A DNA stretch of 64,000 nt from Neospora caninum Liverpool (lineage: Eukaryota; Apicomplexa; Conoidasida; Eucoccidiorida; Sarcocystidae). Where the stretch lies: the NCBI RefSeq assembly GCF_000208865.1, contig NC_018398.1:6038710-6102709 (forward strand), in the 5' to 3' direction. Position 1 is the first letter of the stretch, and each line of letters opens with the position of its first letter. The notes beneath the pieces were generated by a model. That model did not search any database, had not been told where the DNA came from, and worked only from the letters and a program-made list of their open reading frames with translations. This document shows positions 1 through 11,338 of the stretch, piece by piece. A program made the translations under genes and the position numbers.

Positions 1-330
1 GCGTCGTTGATGACTCGGATGGCTCTTCCATTTGTCGTCTTGCAAAAAACATTTGTTCGTTCTTCCGCCTTTTCTCCCGTTTCGCTCCCGCGATTTGCCT
101 GTGACATGACTCCGCGTGGGTGACCGCCTGTTCGCTTTGCATCAGCCGCTTCAAATCTCCGCTCCCCTCGCTTCTCGGTGTGCACATCTTGGTTTCTCCC
201 TGCGCCGTCTTTCTGTCGTTCTTGGCGACCTGCTGGCCGCTTCTTTCCTGTCTTCTCGCCTCCCGTCGTTCTCGTTCACCGGCGAATCCTCCAACGTTTT
301 CTCTCCACTGCCCTTCCCGCCCTGTTCCAG
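1..330 (+). other. Probable intron upstream of first visible exon
   Basis: The stretch is pyrimidine-rich, with many ctc/ttc/tct runs, and ends in a polypyrimidine run followed by the acceptor ttccag at 325-330. The reading frame that becomes clearly protein-like at 331 has only CT-rich translation above it. This fits an intron of the gene whose exons start at 331, with the 5' exons lying outside the window. Confidence 0.55.
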
Positions 331-2121
331 GTAGACGTCCCGCTGAAAGAGCTGCCGGTGTACGAACGGTCCGAATCGGAGACTTCCTCGTCAGACGAAG
401 ATCGTGGCCAGTATCACTTTGAAGTTTCAACTCTGCAAAAAGACGAGCCTCTCTCTGTCACAGACCCAGAGGCTCATCCCGTGATTGTCGAGGGCGAATG
501 TGCAGTGGGAAAGGAACTGCGGGTTCGGGACCAGTCTCCGCTCGCCCTCGACTTTCCGGTCTTCCGCGTCGAGTGGTATCTCGGGGCGCACATTGGCGAT
601 GCGCAGTGCTTCAGCGTTCACCACTCGCGCGAAGGAAGCGCGTCGCTGCCGTTCAGGGTTCCTGAAGAGGCGGTCGGCAAATACATCCTCGCGAAAGCCT
701 ACCGGAATGTAGAGGATCAAGTAAGGAACGCGTAACTGATCTTTTCCCGCCATTCCTGAAGTCCCCATTCAACGCACATCAAAGAGCAAAATATTTGCGA
801 GGCTGCGTACGTATATATCGAATCTCGATGGAGATCGACGGGCTCCACTGTAAACCTAAACGTATACATGTAACCACATATATATATATATATATATATA
901 CGGTGAATGTGTCGAATTCTATCTTATATATGGATGTGTATATACGTTTACAGAGCTGTTTGTGGTTCTTCTGGTATGTTTGTGTATGTACATTTATATA
1001 TTTTCTTACGCGCGCGTGTAGACGGTTGTTCTCTGAGTGTGTCACTCGACACGCGTGGTTGTTTCGATGCCGCGACGCCGTGCGTGGCTCTACGTTTCGT
1101 TTTTTCTCGTCTCCGGCGTTTGTTTAACTCCTTTTTCAGCTGCACGAGACGCAGCTGGCGAGCACGAAGGCTGGAGTCTACGATCCACACATTGGCGGCC
1201 CGCGGCACACCGACTACCTCCCTCCGCGTGGCGTTACGCGGGTCTGCTCGACGGCCGTGTCTGGACCGGCTTTGATTTCCGATGCTTGCGCGTACGTGCT
1301 GTTGAAGTGTCTCGCTCGGGGGGCGTTCACGTGCGCCGTGAAGCTGCGAGACTTCCACAAACACGACAGCTACGGCGAGGCGTTTGTCCCGCTCCAAGGG
1401 AGTCGCGCGCTGGGGAAGAGTGAAAAGAAGCTGCCGGCGACGCTTTTCGTCGACAACGCGGGACTTTTCCAGCTCAGGTATCGCCCCGCTGACGTGCTGG
1501 AACTGACGGGAGAAGCCGCCAGCGGTCTCGGCATCCTCGGCCTCGACTTGGCCGGATTGCTCGGCTCGCCGTTTGGCGACGGGGAGGGAAGCGACAGGCG
1601 GGGCGCGGGGCGACGCGCGCAGGGCGTGTGGGGCGATGAGGCGGAGTCCGACGGACCGGCGCCGCCGCTGAAGGTCGAGGAACTCGAGAAATTCTCCACG
1701 TATCTCGACAAGGTGTCCGTGCGGCCTTCGGAGAACCCAAACACGATCATTGTGGCTCTAGAGTGGCGCGCGACGGACGGGGCGAAAGCGGGGAAACAAG
1801 ACTTTCTGCGCTTCGACGTGGACCCAGCTGTAGGCAGAGACAATGCTCTCTACGTGATCATCGGCTTTCAGGCTGCGGAGGCTGCCAAGCGCTTCAATCA
1901 AAAAGAATGGGAACGCTTCGCACAACACGGGGACCTACAAGAAGCAAAGACCCTGATTCAAAACTACCTCGAAGGTACGCGTCAACTCCAACAACCGACC
2001 GCGAATCCACACAGTCATAAGCATACTTATATATGTATAAAGATATATATATATATATATATATATATGAAGATATATTTGAAGATATATATATATATAT
2101 ATAAATATGAAGATCGCTCTA

Positions 2122-2155
<34 letters not shown>

Positions 2156-2391
2156 AGAGAGATATGCATGTGGATATGCTTGTATAAGTAGGCGTGGGTA
2201 TGAATATCTCCAGTTTAGGCGGCTGGGGAGAGCTGGTGGCGCTAGGACTCGCTGCTGGATAACTGATCACGAGAGGGGGGGGGGGAATGGGAGACGGTAA
2301 ACAGATGAAGTAGATGTGGTGCCTGTAGCCGATATCTCTTCCCTGTTTTATAGGCACTCTTTACACTGGGTCGTGTCGTGGAAACGGATAA
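331..2391 (+). CDS. Conserved protein with Ig/A9-like repeats, 3' part (5' end outside window)
   Basis: Three exons are visible: 331-720, 1140-1974 and 2354-2391. The introns have donors gtaagg and gtacgc and acceptors ttcag and tatag, and the phases (0 and 1) agree. The protein reads on to a stop TAA at 2389-2391. After an acidic Ser/Glu stretch there is a beta-rich module with the pattern VIVEGE..VGKELRV, FRVEWYLG and VGKYILAKAY. This resembles the Ig-like A9 repeats of AIR9-type proteins. A second, more diverged beta module follows. The C-terminal part (FLRFDVDP..RDNALYVIIGF) ends in a charged helix. A roughly 60-residue acidic, Gly-rich insert sits in exon 2. The AIR9 relation is an inference from pattern only; a profile search would be needed. 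Both introns carry (TA)n microsatellites. The start codon is not in the window. Confidence 0.7.
878..900. repeat. (TA)n microsatellite
   Basis: Uninterrupted TA dinucleotides inside the intron between exons 331-720 and 1140-1974 of the first gene. Confidence 0.95.
2043..2153. repeat. Compound (TA)n microsatellite cluster
   Basis: Three TA runs (about 2043-2068, 2085-2103 and 2123-2153) are separated by short GAAGATAT-like spacers. They lie in the last intron of the first gene, downstream of its donor at 1975. Confidence 0.9.
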
Positions 2392-3872
2392 AGCAGGCGT
2401 TGAGATTTTGAGCGTGAGCGATGTTTGTGATTCGCAAGAAAATGGGGTGTCTGCTGTGTGGTCGTTGTCGAGAGAGTGAAGAGCGACCGCACGCGATGGC
2501 GTCGGGAAAAAGGCCTTTCTGCTGACAACGTTTCACCCGGTACGATCGTTTCCTTGTTGCTTGTCTCTATCAGCGATCACGAGGAAGACAGAGGAGACGC
2601 GCCCCGCGTTTGAGAGGATGCCCACGACACCGTGGTCCATTCTCAACGCGCCGCAACGGCTCACCTAGCCGTTTGTTCTTTTTGCCTTTTCTGGTTCTAT
2701 GTTTGCTCTCTGCAATGTTTTATTTCCACCGATGTAAACAACCCATCTTGCTGCCGCTCGTTTCTTCCTCCTCGGAGTCTCCCATTCGGCTCAAGCGCTG
2801 TGCAGAGCCGTGCACTCGGAGGGGGTGAGACGCCGTCATTTTCGTCTTTCTTTCTCTCCTCCTTGGGCGTTTCAACCGCTCCTGTCACGCGAACAACGCG
2901 AGAAAAACTGTTCCCACCAAAGGGCCGTTCCGGCTACCGAGGCGCCTTTTTGTCTAATTCCGACACCGTCGACAAACGGAGAGCAAAGCGCGTCCCGCCG
3001 CTCCGCTGTTCACAAATAATACAACTATCGATGTATTTATACCCTTTCACACTCACGCAAAAGCGTAGTATATATATATATATATATATATATTGTATGT
3101 TTTCCATCAGGACAGAGCGACAGGTCGAGAGAGGAAGCGAGAGGACATGAGTGAAATAGAGAAAAAGGCGGGGCAACGCGAGAGAGGATTCGGTCCTGCA
3201 ATAGGCGGTCGTTCTTTTTTGTCTTCGCGAGGCGGAAGCGAGCTCCAAGAAGGCGATGTGTGGCAATGGTTTCCAGCCCCCGGGAAAGGGAGCACATGGA
3301 CACAAAGAGCAGTGACATGCGCGAACCGACGAGAGGCGTCTGCTCTTTAGCCGGAGGGTTTGAAATGCAAGTCCCACGACCACGGGACCCGACGGATCGT
3401 CTTTTACGAGAAAAGGGCAAAACCGGACCGCACCCGATTCACGCACATCACACCTCCCTTGCGTGAGTCTGCCGACAGCACAACAACGGGGTAAGCACGG
3501 CGACCTGTGGGAGAACAAGTCTGTAGCCGTGGGAGCCCCGCGTCATCTTTTTCACGGACTTCGGGGGGGGAAACGCCATCCCGGCACACAAGGTCGGCTT
3601 CGGTTTCCAGAAGGCAAAGGGTGGTGAGGCTCCCAGCGCGCCTCCCCACCTCTGACGGGAGGCGCCAAACGCGCGCAAAGAAACTGCGATATATAAAACC
3701 CTAGCGGAAATCGCAAATTCAGCTAGACAGAGTAGAGCCGCTCGCTTGGGCGCGACACGGAGAGCGACGCCCGGCGAAGGCAGCGGACGGACGAACAGAT
3801 GAAGAAATGGAAGGGGACGAGGTAGGTCGAGAAGAGGCGGAAGAGACAAAAAAGGAGAAGTCGCAGGATAAC
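2392..3872. other. Convergent intergenic region
   Basis: This spacer lies between the stop of the + strand gene at 2391 and the stop of the - strand TRM11 gene at 3873. It holds a (TA)n run at 3069-3093 and otherwise nothing I can identify. Open frames here are short, overlap on both strands and have no domain signature. It presumably contains the two 3' UTRs. Confidence 0.6.
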
Positions 3873-5361
3873 TCAACACGCCGGGTGGTCTGTTCGTCGG
3901 GGGACTCGACGCATCGTTATCAAATAACGGCCAATACCTGAGAGGAAAGACAGAGGAAGCAAGAACGCGAGATTTGCTGCACAAGTCTGGTCTGAACGAC
4001 CTCTGTTCCGGCTGCCTCACCGTGCTGCTCTGTTTCCCAATGTGCACGTCTCCCTCGCTCTCTCTTATCGCTTGCGCTCGCTCACGACAGGCGTGTTCTG
4101 ATTCTCGCTCACCACCCGAGAGCGGCTGCAAACTGCATGCAAGAAGTTCGAGGTCTTCGTGCCGAAGTAGATCAAGTTCGGCCTGTGCCCTGAAGAGAGA
4201 AAAGGAAATATAGAGAGAGCGCGTCCACAGATTTGCCACCACGCGAGGACAGCCGCGAGAGGGAAGAGAAAAGCACGCGGGCACCCGGGGGTGTTCGGCT
4301 TCTGAAAGTGCATTTTTCAACAACCGTTCTCGTTCGATCTCCTCTCTCCAACATCTGTATCAACTCAATTTCCTCCTAGCAGGGAGGGAGCGAGGACATT
4401 AGCATTTTTAGCGTGGGAATTCGCATTTGGAGCCACGGAATATTGGAACTTCCGTTCTCCTCGCGTCTGACGAACACCCCCCCCCCCGGCAGCCTGCAAG
4501 CATGTGAAAGCTGAGACTCCCTTGCCTCACGTTCAAAATCATCACTATTAATCTGGCACGTAAGCCATCGCGTTAGTTCGTGGGAAGCATACCTTCGGAA
4601 CCCTCAATTTAGATTGGAATCCCTTTCCTTTGAACGCCTCCCTTCTCTCTGCTAGTATGATAAAGTACCAGAAGCCATGTCCTTGCTCCCAGCATTCCAC
4701 CAGGGTTTTAAGTCCTGTCATTGTTGTGCTCCTTTACCCTGTTTCTCCTTTTTTTCTCTTTCCATATCCTTCTCCCTCTCGTTTCCCTTCCCTCTCTTTC
4801 TCCCTCTTTTTTTCCTTTCTCTCTCCTTCTCTGTCGTTGTCGTTCTGCTTCTGTCGCGCGTCTCCTTTGTTTCGTCCCATTTTTGTCCGTTTCTCGCGTC
4901 TCGCGTGCTTTCGTTCTCGCGGGCTGTCCCTCCCTCGCTCTGGTCTCTGTCGTTTGCTCTTGCTCACGTGGACAAGTCGACGGGGAGAAGGAAAACCAGG
5001 CGGCCGTTGTCGACAAGGAGACGCGCGGCCAGATTAAGCAAGTCGCTCACGACCGTCTGGGGAGCGTAGAGAATCGTCGGCGAGATGTACGTCAGGCGTC
5101 TGCTCAAGCAAAGGCAGAGAAAGAGGACCAACGCACATTTTCTGCATGCGTTCGGAGACTCCAGCTAACGCCCGGCAACCAAATTACCCCCTCGCCACCG
5201 GAAGCTCATCAGACGCAGCGGAGTCCATCGCAAGCGTATAACGGAGCTCTGAACATGTATCTATATATAGTGTCCAGGAACAGAGATACATTTATACATA
5301 TACTCTTGTGTAAGCCACAGTTACGTAGAATTGATTGTCTATACGTGTATGCGCATATCGT

Positions 5362-5392
<31 letters not shown>

Positions 5393-7613
5393 TATACATA
5401 TACTATAATTATATATCTATATGTAAATTATATACATATTATATATACATATATTATATATGTATGCATGCAGTGGCATGTTTGTCGCTAGGAAAGATGG
5501 ATGGCTATCCACATAGGTGCGGAGGCCAACGGGAATAAGCCGTTACCGACGGATCAGGGCGCGATGCGATCTATCAATGTGTGCAGAGACCAAAAAGCGC
5601 ATGCTTACTCTTCATTGGACCTTTCCGCTACGCGTTTGTGCTTCTGCTGGTGGCCGGACTGCCGGGCTCCAGCTCGGATTCCTGAATCAGTTTGCGGAAA
5701 ACGTCTCACAACGGTATCCGCTTTGCTTCACGACCCACCGTGTAGAGCAACGTAACGCATGCGCGCAGAGGAGACGCACACGAGCCGGACATCGACGGCT
5801 CTCAGGGTGACTCTCGCCACGCATGCAGAGCTTTCTAGCTGTGAGCCGTCGCGGCGTACGTATTGCCGATGCAGAAACCGAGGCGGAGACGCCACCGCTC
5901 TCTCTCTCTCTCTCCGAAAGCCGCCTATATATGTCAGACAACACCTCCCTGCCTCTGAACCGCATTGCTTCCCCTTTTCCTGAGGGAAAGGCCTTGGACG
6001 CGATTTCCAGTCCGTTTTCTTCGTCTCAAAAGACCTATCTTACCATACGGCGGATCCGTCACGATCGCATCCACCCACGGTTTGCCCCCACCGAGCGCAC
6101 TTCGCTGTAGGTACGCGCGCATTCGTCCCTGTGTGTCCGTCTCCGCCGGCGGATCTGGGCTGTCAGGCGCCGACTCCTCCCTCTTGTCGCTCGTTCCCCC
6201 CGCGGCGCGCGCACTTTTTTCGGCACCGGCGGGAGGCGGCAGGCGCCATACCTGCAAACGCCGAGAGCGAAGAGAGGGCGAACAACGCGGCTTTCAAAAG
6301 AACAACATTCCTCGCAGCCGCAGGCGTGACGCCGAGAGACACATACGAGGCAGTCGAGCGACACGGGCAGTCACAGAAAAAAGGGAAACGAAAAAAACCC
6401 GCGCCGCTCCACTGCTTGGAGAGACGGTCGCGAAAACGGGTGTTCACTCGCCCACACAAAACACGCCATCGCGCAGTTGTCACTCAAACAGTGTCGAACT
6501 AGCATATATGCATAGACCTATATATATATATATATCTTAATATATATATATATATATATATATCTTATCCTGCAAGGCAGCGTGGAGGACAGCATTAGGA
6601 ACTGCATGTGGGGATAAATGTAAGCACGCGAGTCGATGCGATTACGCAGGGCGGCTGCAGAGAGGAAGAGAGAAGCGTGCGGCACGGCCAAGGACTCCAC
6701 AAAGACAAGGGCGACGGGTTCTCAAGGCTAGTCTGTAGAGGCGATCGAGAACGAGAGTGGAATGAGAAAGGCGAGAGCCTTGAGGCGCTTCGATGGCCAA
6801 CACGGAATGAACATCAAGGGGGGGATGTAAAGGCGTGTTTTATAACAAAAAATCATCTGACAGCGCTGATGTGTAACTTACCCACGCCGCGTTATCCCCA
6901 CGAACGATCTCTGGGCGTGCCAAACCGTACTCCTTGAAATTCCGAAAAACGTCTTTTTTCGCTGAGTCAAACACGCGCACAAAAGGCACGCGTTGTCCTT
7001 GTTCGGCGTCGGTCATTCGTCAGTCAGGGGTTCCAACGGTCTATTCTTCATGCCCTCAGCGTTTCGAAAAGCTCTTCCACACACCAACGAGGGGACGAAG
7101 TCGACTCCCCTCCTCGGCCGGCTCGGGGCTTCACCCCTCTCGCCTCCGATTCGCTTTTCTCGCGTGCGCAGCTTCTCGAAACTGTTCGCGCGATCTCCCC
7201 TTTGCATGCGCGCCACCGCATGCACTGCCTGGTTCCAGTCATGCCATGCGTCCGCAGCGCGCGTGTCTGCTGAGGACGAGCTAGCTTCTTCCGCTCCATG
7301 TTGATCCGCATCATGGTTTCTTATTTTGCCCGGAGGCCTCTCAGCCACGAGACAGCCTGGACCGCGTCGAAGCCGCTGCGGACGCTCGGTAGGACGGTCG
7401 CATGTCTCCCGTTGTCCTGCAAACATCTCTTTCAGGTTCTCTCACCGCCTGGAGGGTGATTTAGGTGAGGATTCAGATACGCGACGCTGTAGCCCTTGAG
7501 CACGCGAATGTCAATGTCCGAGCCTATACACGTCGCGCTGCATCCCACGCACGCAGAGGCCGCAAGGCTCTTTTCATCCACAAACGGGTTGTGTCAAGAA
7601 ATACTCGAATACG

Positions 7614-7654
<41 letters not shown>

Positions 7655-7907
7655 ATAAATATTTGAATGTGTATATAACCCATCTGCGCTCTGCGATGTT
7701 ATTGACCCTGAGATGGGCAACAACGATCAGTGGGAGTTTTCACCTGTGCTTCTGGCCCAGGCAATGCAACCAAAAAAGGGAAAGGAATATCCGCGTTGAC
7801 TGTCGATGCAGACCTACACTTCCAACCCATACGTACCAAAGACTAGATGCAAGTATCAACGAACATATGCGAACCTCGATAATTACATCCATCTATATGC
7901 ATTATCC

Positions 7908-7991
<84 letters not shown>

Positions 7992-10900
7992 GGTTCTGTT
8001 CGCGAATTAGGCATAATTGTGAGCAGCCAAAGGCAACTCTGGCGAAAACGACGCTTTCGAGACCAGAGGCTCGTGTACCCGTAGTACGATGCAGAGATGA
8101 GGATGCTTCCAGTTCCAACAAATGGATCGAGAACCAAACTTCCACGCTTGATATGTGCCTGAAAGGAGAAACCCGCACGAGATTCAAGACGGCGTTTCAT
8201 TGATTGCAAGCTCCTCCGTCCCGATCCATGTAATACAAATAGCAAAACCTTACACCCTGACAGCGCACCTTGGCCGCAGCTACGCTTGCCCCAATAATGG
8301 TCGTGCCTGTATCTCCTCGTCCTCTCGAAGAGATCTCGCATTCCAGAGAGACCGGGCTGCGCTTTCTCGCCAGATGCATCAAGCAAACCGGGGGAGGGCC
8401 GGCGTCTCCGCGAGAGCCTCCGGCTTATTCGCGAAGCCGATTCCGGCTCTTTCTCTCACTTGGTGACACATGAGAAAGGCGAGTTCGACGTCGAGGGAAG
8501 TGGGGCCGAGGACGGGGCGACGGGAGAGACGCAGAGGCCACCACCAAGGCTGCGCGTTTTTGTCCGCGTGCCTCGAAGCGATTTCTCGGCCGAAAAAAAT
8601 GCGGAGAGGCTTCTCGGCAGGTCGCGCCCCGGGTTCCGTGGCATGAACCCATTCCTGGAAAGCCAGATCCCACAGGAAGAAACGGATCTTCCACGCGTCT
8701 GTAACGGAACAAAGATACAGCCTCAAACTGTCGTCCACGCGCCGAACACTGTCTCCGTTTCCACCGCTCTTAACCCCTCTCCACGCTGGTACCCGGCTAC
8801 TGCTTGCTCTCCATCTACTCGCCGAGATTTGGGTGTCTCCATATGCGTTCTACCTGCCTATTAAATATGTGCGTCAACATAGTTCACCTATCTATCTCTC
8901 TCTCGCAAGATGTACTTTAAAATGTGCCCGTATATCTACAGCTACATATGCATATATATATATATATATATGCATATATATAGGTATATATATAGATATA
9001 TGCATCTACCGGTGAACAGCGGGACGACTCGTGTGCGTTCGACTCGCGATTCGTCGTCTTTCTGATTTCACGTCAGCGGAGAGAGTAGCCAACGGCTCGG
9101 CGGCTGCAGGAAGCACAAGAATTTTGGATTCTGTGTCCAGCAGACGAGAGGCAGCTTCGGTCCCGTCCCATTCGTGTCTTCTTCCTGCCGCTGCACGGGG
9201 GTCCACACGCGAGAGGATCTCCCAGGGAAAAAGACCGTTTTCCACGCAGAGACTGTAAACCGGACTCGCCTCCCCTTTCGTGGCGTATACCTCCGCTACG
9301 GCGAGCGTGATGTCAGGATTGTCGAGAGAAACTTTTTCAGTTCCCTTGAACAGAGTGGAAAAAAAGTTCATTTTCTCTCGCTGTTCCTCGACCGAGAGCG
9401 ACTTGCCGAAAGCCTTCACGCGAAAAGCCCACGTGCGCTCGTCGTTAATATAGCGACGGAAGAGCAACACATTTCCCGGCTCTTGCATGCGCGACAAGAC
9501 CTCTGGGTAAGTTTGCTCTTCTGCCCAAACCTGCAAAAACGACACAGACCGGAAACGCGACGACGCAGTGTGAGAAACACAACGCTGGGAGGCAACTGCT
9601 ATCTGTCCAGATTTTCGTCAGCCCTCAAGACGCCACACAATCAACGGTAAAACAGTTCGACTCTCGGCATGTAGACAGATACAAAGAGACAGACACAAGG
9701 TTTGTATCTGCTCTCGGGAAAGCTGCATTTCTCTCCGCGAGAAGACAAAACGCGAGGGACACAAACACATACAGATGCACTCCTACGCATTCGAAAATGT
9801 TTGAGCACGCGTAGAGGGCTTGTTGTCTTGCATGCAAACTAGAGACGCTGCCGTTCCAACCCGTGGCGCTGTTTGCCCGAGAGCCTTCGCACTGCTGCGA
9901 CCACAGTCGCTGAATGCGTTTGCCATCTTTTGTTTTTTCTAGTCGACTTCGCGTCGTCGACGCAAATGACGACTGTGTATGCGCACCCGGAGATCTGCGT
10001 TTGACATCTCTTGCACGTACAAGCACTTGCAAAAAAAGGATGTGCACACGGATATATATACATATATATACATATATACAAATATATATATATATATATA
10101 TGCATATATATATATGTGCGACTCTGTGTCCCGCCTCCTCTGCATGCGAGGGTCAGAAACGTGCCGTGTCTTCTGGCTTTGCGTTCGAGTTTTAAGGTGT
10201 CGAGTCTCACCTCGATGAACGCGCGGATCAAAATGCTCTTTTTTAGAATCCTCTCGGCGACGGCCTCGGAAGGAAGGTAGCAGTACGCAAAGTGTGCGCC
10301 TGAAGCTTTTGCGCACGGGGGCGTGACAGGCGACGCAGAGTGAGGCCCGAGGCCAGGCGAAGGAGACACGCACGAGAAAGAAGGAGACATGCACGAGAAA
10401 GAAGGAGACGAACAAGGAGACGGCGGCGGAACGGGGAGAGGCGGCGACGCCGGCGGCGAGGGTGCGGAGGAAGGAAAGCGGGGCAAGACACAAGGCGAAG
10501 GAGAGAGATTTGACGTTTGCAGTGGAGAGACGGAGTCTGGCGGAAACGGCGCGGCTGCTGGCGACGGCGGAGGAGGTGCCGGGAGAGGCGGAAAGGGAGG
10601 AGAGGGAGGAGAAGACGGCGAGGAGCAGAGCGACGGAGGCGGCGGAGAAGGCGAAGAGGAAGGAGACAAAAGAGCAGAGACAGGCGGCTGAGAGACAATC
10701 AGCTTGGGAGCCGACCGAGAGGAGGCAGGCTTGGGATTCACGGGGGAGGCAAAAGCCGTCTCTCCTCTCCACAGCTCTTCGCGGGAAATCCCCTCTTCCT
10801 CCGCCAAAGCCTCCAGTTCTTCAAATCGGAAGTCGCCGTAGTCGTTGTGGCACAGAAACCAGCAAAGCAAGCGAAGCGGCTGCGAGCGTGCCGGCGAGGA

Positions 10901-11011
10901 CAACTTTATGTGGCCAGCAGGCGAAGGAGAAGGCATCGAGTCGGGGAAAGGGGCGGGAGAAAACGAGGGAGAAGAGGAGGCAGCGGGAGGAGGCGGCTGC
11001 AGGGATGCCAT
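3873..11011 (-). CDS. TRM11: tRNA (guanine-N2-)-methyltransferase, TRM11/TRMT11 family
   Basis: Catalytic subunit type that makes m2G10 in cytosolic tRNAs using S-adenosylmethionine; in other eukaryotes it pairs with TRM112. My 11-exon model (- strand) is 11011-10211, 9530-9072, 8654-8460, 8158-8079, 7537-7446, 6961-6882, 6104-6044, 5924-~5785, ~5105-4968, 4189-4113 and 3937-3873. Phases agree except around exons 8/9, where the join is uncertain. Exons 1-2 give the N-terminal domain (LRLLCWFLCHNDYGDFRFEE, then AFGKSLSVEEQ). Exon 3 has FFGREIAS. Exon 4 has the SAM motif DPFVGTG. Exon 5 has GSDIDIR, exon 6 FKEYGL, and exon 7 the catalytic DPPYG. Exon 9 has NLAARLLVDNGRLVFLLPV and the last exon RYLITMRR. 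The model gives about 730 residues against 460 in human, mainly from a roughly 130-residue Ser/Pro-rich insert in exon 1. The start ATG at 11011-11009 opens the conserved frame. Confidence 0.88.
5367..5392. repeat. (TA)n microsatellite
   Basis: TA run followed by degenerate TATA-rich sequence to about 5470, in the TRM11 intron between exons 8 and 9. Confidence 0.9.
6520..6563. repeat. Split (TA)n microsatellite
   Basis: Two TA runs joined by TCTTAA, in the TRM11 intron between exons 6 and 7. Confidence 0.9.
7619..7651. repeat. (TA)n microsatellite
   Basis: Uninterrupted TA run in the TRM11 intron between exons 4 and 5. Confidence 0.95.
7909..7991. repeat. Compound (TA)n-(GATA)12 microsatellite
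   Basis: A TA run at 7909-7943 is followed directly by twelve perfect GATA units to 7991. It lies in the same TRM11 intron as the 7619 array. This is the only long tetranucleotide array in the window. Confidence 0.95.
10051..10116. repeat. Degenerate (TA)n/(CATA) microsatellite
   Basis: TA runs interrupted by C or GC, in the first intron of TRM11, about 95 bases beyond the exon 1 donor at 10210. Confidence 0.85.
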
Positions 11012-11275
11012 GGTGGAGGGGTGCTGAGGGACGGCGGCGAGGAAGAAGGGGAATAGCGGGTGCCCGACCAAGAGAAAGAAGTGAATCTGTGGAGGTACTT
11101 GCGTGAGTCTAGGTGCGAGAGTGAAACGGAGCACAGAAAACCGATGAAAAGCGGTGGCCTCCCGTGATGGAGAAACACAACGGACGCACAACCAGAGCAA
11201 AGTCGCCCTTCTTCCTCTTCCTCTTCTTTTTTCTCTTCTTCTTCTTCTTTCTCTTCTTCTTCCTCTTCTTCTTCC

Positions 11276-11338
<63 letters not shown>

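Noticed and set aside
3448..4323. 291-codon - strand open frame
   Set aside because: Only 4113-4189 and 3873-3937 within it are supported as TRM11 exons, the second in another frame. The rest is intron and 3' flank.
7909..7991. Regular GATA repeat considered as a CRISPR-like or telomeric array
   Set aside because: Units are 4 bases with no spacers; it is a simple microsatellite.
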